Assembly: GCA_038240875.1 (NCBI GenBank) | Contig: JBBRGG010000190.1 | Location: 1-7,016 of the forward strand | Reading direction: 5' to 3' | DNA length: 7,016 nt | Origin: JBBRGG01 sp038240875 | GTDB lineage: Bacteria; Planctomycetota; Phycisphaerae; Phycisphaerales; UBA1924 | Part shown: positions 5,741 to 7,016 of the stretch, piece after piece | Layout: each line of letters starts with the position of its first letter | How positions within the stretch are numbered: position 1 is the first letter of the stretch | Made by a program: the position numbers and the translations under genes | The notes under the pieces: model-generated | What the model was told of the DNA's origin: nothing | What the model saw: only the letters and a program-made list of their open reading frames with translations | Database searches by the model: none

Positions 5741-7016
5741 ATGGCAAGAACCAGTCCAATCGTCGCACTTCATCGTGAGGCAGAAGCTTCGTTCGCTCCG
5801 TATGGCCCGCCCGACGAAGGCGGCGTGACTGTGGACGTGGTTCAGACGTATGGCGAGCTTGAGCTTGAGTACGCCGCACTGCGAAAGAAGTCGATCTTGA
5901 TCGATATGCCACAGCGCGCGGTCGTGCAGGTTTCAGGGCCGGATCGGCTGGAGTTCTTGAACCGGATGGTGACACAAGAACTTAAAGGGCTTGAGCCGTT
6001 CCGAGTAAGGCGAAGTTTTTGGCTTAATCGTAAAGGAAGGATCGATGCAGATCTTCGCATCATCGATCTACCTCACGCGACGTATCTTGAGATGGATGTG
6101 CACGCGGTGAAGCGGACGGTGGCTGGGCTTCGGTCGTTTATCGTGATGGAAGACGCTTCGATTCTCGATGCGACCGAAACGCTGCACAGGCTTTCGATCC
6201 ATGGTCCGACGGCGACTGATTTGTTTCGTGGGGTGGCGCAGCCGACGACAGGTGCCGAGGCTTCGGGGCCGATCATTGATGATTTGGTTGAGGGGTTTGC
6301 GGTGTGCGTGGCAATTGCAGGGATGGAAGTGGTGGCGTATCGCGAAGACTCTGCGGGTGAGATCGGGCTTGAATTGATCATGCCTGCGGAGGGCGCGGCC
6401 AAGGTGTTTCAGAGGCTATTGGAGATGGGGCACGACCCGATCAGCCACGCGGAAGGTGCGGCGCTACAGCGGGCGAAGTCGAATATTGCTGCTGAGGGGC
6501 GTGGGGGGCGTGCGCCGTCGTTGGCGGAGCGGGTTGGGCTTCGGCCTGCGGGTTGGCACGCGTACAACATCGCGCGGATCGAAGCTGGGACGGCGATGTA
6601 CAACATTGATTTCGGGCCTGATTCGCTGCCTGCGGAGAGTGGTGTGATTTCGGATCGCGTGAGCTTTACCAAGGGTTGTTATTTGGGTCAGGAAGTTGTC
6701 GCGCGGATGCATTCGCGAGGGCACCCTAAGCAGCGATTAGTTGCGATTAAGTTTGAGGCGCGGATTGACCAGGAGTCGGGGCTGCCGAGATTGCCGATGG
6801 CGGGAACTTTGGTTAGTACGGTTGTGAGTGTGGCGGCGACTGCGGGAGTGAGTGCTGAAGCTAGCGAAGCGCCGGCGGGCAGCTCAGGTGCCCCGGTTGG
6901 TGTGACGGATGGTGGGCCGGTAGGCGGACAAGCCGTGGGCGTGATCACGAGTTCGACGCTGGCCCCGATGGTATCTTCCGCGCACGTAGCCTTCGCGCAA
7001 GTGAAGTACGCATCAA
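5741..7016 (+). CDS. ygfZ: YgfZ/CAF17-type folate-binding protein, Fe-S cluster maintenance (3' end missing)
   Basis: YgfZ proteins resemble the glycine-cleavage T-protein, bind tetrahydrofolate and support assembly or repair of certain iron-sulfur enzymes. The frame from ATG 5741 stays open for 425 codons to the window edge. The diagnostic motif KGCYLGQEVVAR (311-322), with the family's conserved Cys (C313), separates it from true GcvT. Supporting segments are AVVQVSGPDRLEFLNRMVTQ (60-79), RKGRIDADLRI (98-108), WHAYNIARIEAG (272-283), LPAESG (296-301), and the C-terminal barrel GVITSSTLAP (400-409). It is longer than E. coli YgfZ (about 326 residues). There is an extra N-terminal segment of about 35 residues, an Ala/Arg/Gly-rich insertion at about 236-268, and an Ala/Gly/Ser/Val low-complexity stretch at about 360-397. 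The start is chosen at the only ATG near the homology; GTG 5684 is in frame but would add 19 unsupported residues. No clear Shine-Dalgarno site is seen. It is divergent from the M42 gene. Annotation as 'aminomethyltransferase' in databases would be a common mislabel. Confidence 0.9.
   Translation, partial: MARTSPIVALHREAEASFAPYGPPDEGGVTVDVVQTYGELELEYAALRKKSILIDMPQRAVVQVSGPDRLEFLNRMVTQELKGLEPFRVRRSFWLNRKGRIDADLRIIDLPHATYLEMDVHAVKRTVAGLRSFIVMEDASILDATETLHRLSIHGPTATDLFRGVAQPTTGAEASGPIIDDLVEGFAVCVAIAGMEVVAYREDSAGEIGLELIMPAEGAAKVFQRLLEMGHDPISHAEGAALQRAKSNIAAEGRGGRAPSLAERVGLRPAGWHAYNIARIEAGTAMYNIDFGPDSLPAESGVISDRVSFTKGCYLGQEVVARMHSRGHPKQRLVAIKFEARIDQESGLPRLPMAGTLVSTVVSVAATAGVSAEASEAPAGSSGAPVGVTDGGPVGGQAVGVITSSTLAPMVSSAHVAFAQVKYAS

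Noticed and set aside
5741..7016. Glycine-cleavage T-protein (GcvT, aminomethyltransferase)
   Set aside because: The KGCYLGQE motif and overall segment order fit YgfZ/CAF17, which shares the fold but not the glycine-cleavage role; no gcvH or gcvP is adjacent.
1..7016. tRNA or rRNA genes, CRISPR arrays, insertion sequences, attachment sites, toxin-antitoxin or phage-defence genes
   Set aside because: No cloverleaf-like sequence, spaced repeat series, transposase, integrase or terminal inverted repeat was found by eye on either strand; coding density leaves only short gaps.

Overview
The window is ordinary bacterial chromosome, densely packed with single-copy genes. There is no sign of a mobile element, CRISPR array, RNA gene or phage module. 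Moderately high G+C (by eye), weak or absent Shine-Dalgarno sites at most starts, and the protein style at both ends suggest a planctomycete, perhaps of the Phycisphaerae. Those protein hints are the C-terminal 'YSVG...WPP' pattern of the first gene and the extended N-terminus of the YgfZ-like protein. This assignment is inference from remembered family patterns, not from a search.

Layout, left to right. Positions 1-1206 (+) hold the 3' part of an uncharacterised helical protein. Positions 1318-2334 (+) encode a complete thioredoxin reductase (TrxB). Positions 2390-3322 (+) encode an NmrA-like NAD(P)-binding Rossmann protein, 55 bases after trxB and possibly co-transcribed with it. Positions 3370-4305 (-) encode a DppF/OppF-type peptide ABC transporter ATPase, convergent with the NmrA-like gene. 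Positions 4521-5612 (-) encode an M42-family metallo-aminopeptidase. A good intrinsic terminator at 4441-4468 separates it from dppF. Positions 5741-7016 (+) hold the 5' part of a YgfZ/CAF17-type folate-binding protein, divergent from the aminopeptidase and running off the window.

How they fit together: trxB and the NmrA-like gene are both NAD(P)H-linked and may share a transcript. YgfZ is an iron-sulfur maintenance protein, so a redox-homeostasis flavour is possible but not demonstrated. The peptide-transporter ATPase and the aminopeptidase could both serve peptide use (uptake, then hydrolysis). The terminator between them and the absence of permease or binding-protein genes argue against one dedicated operon.

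I looked for an undescribed system and did not find a convincing one. The points most worth checking are a DppF-like ATPase that stops before the family's usual Cys-containing tail, a YgfZ-like protein with two extra low-complexity insertions, a lysine-rich insertion in the M42 peptidase, and small perfect hairpins spanning the stop codons of trxB and dppF.
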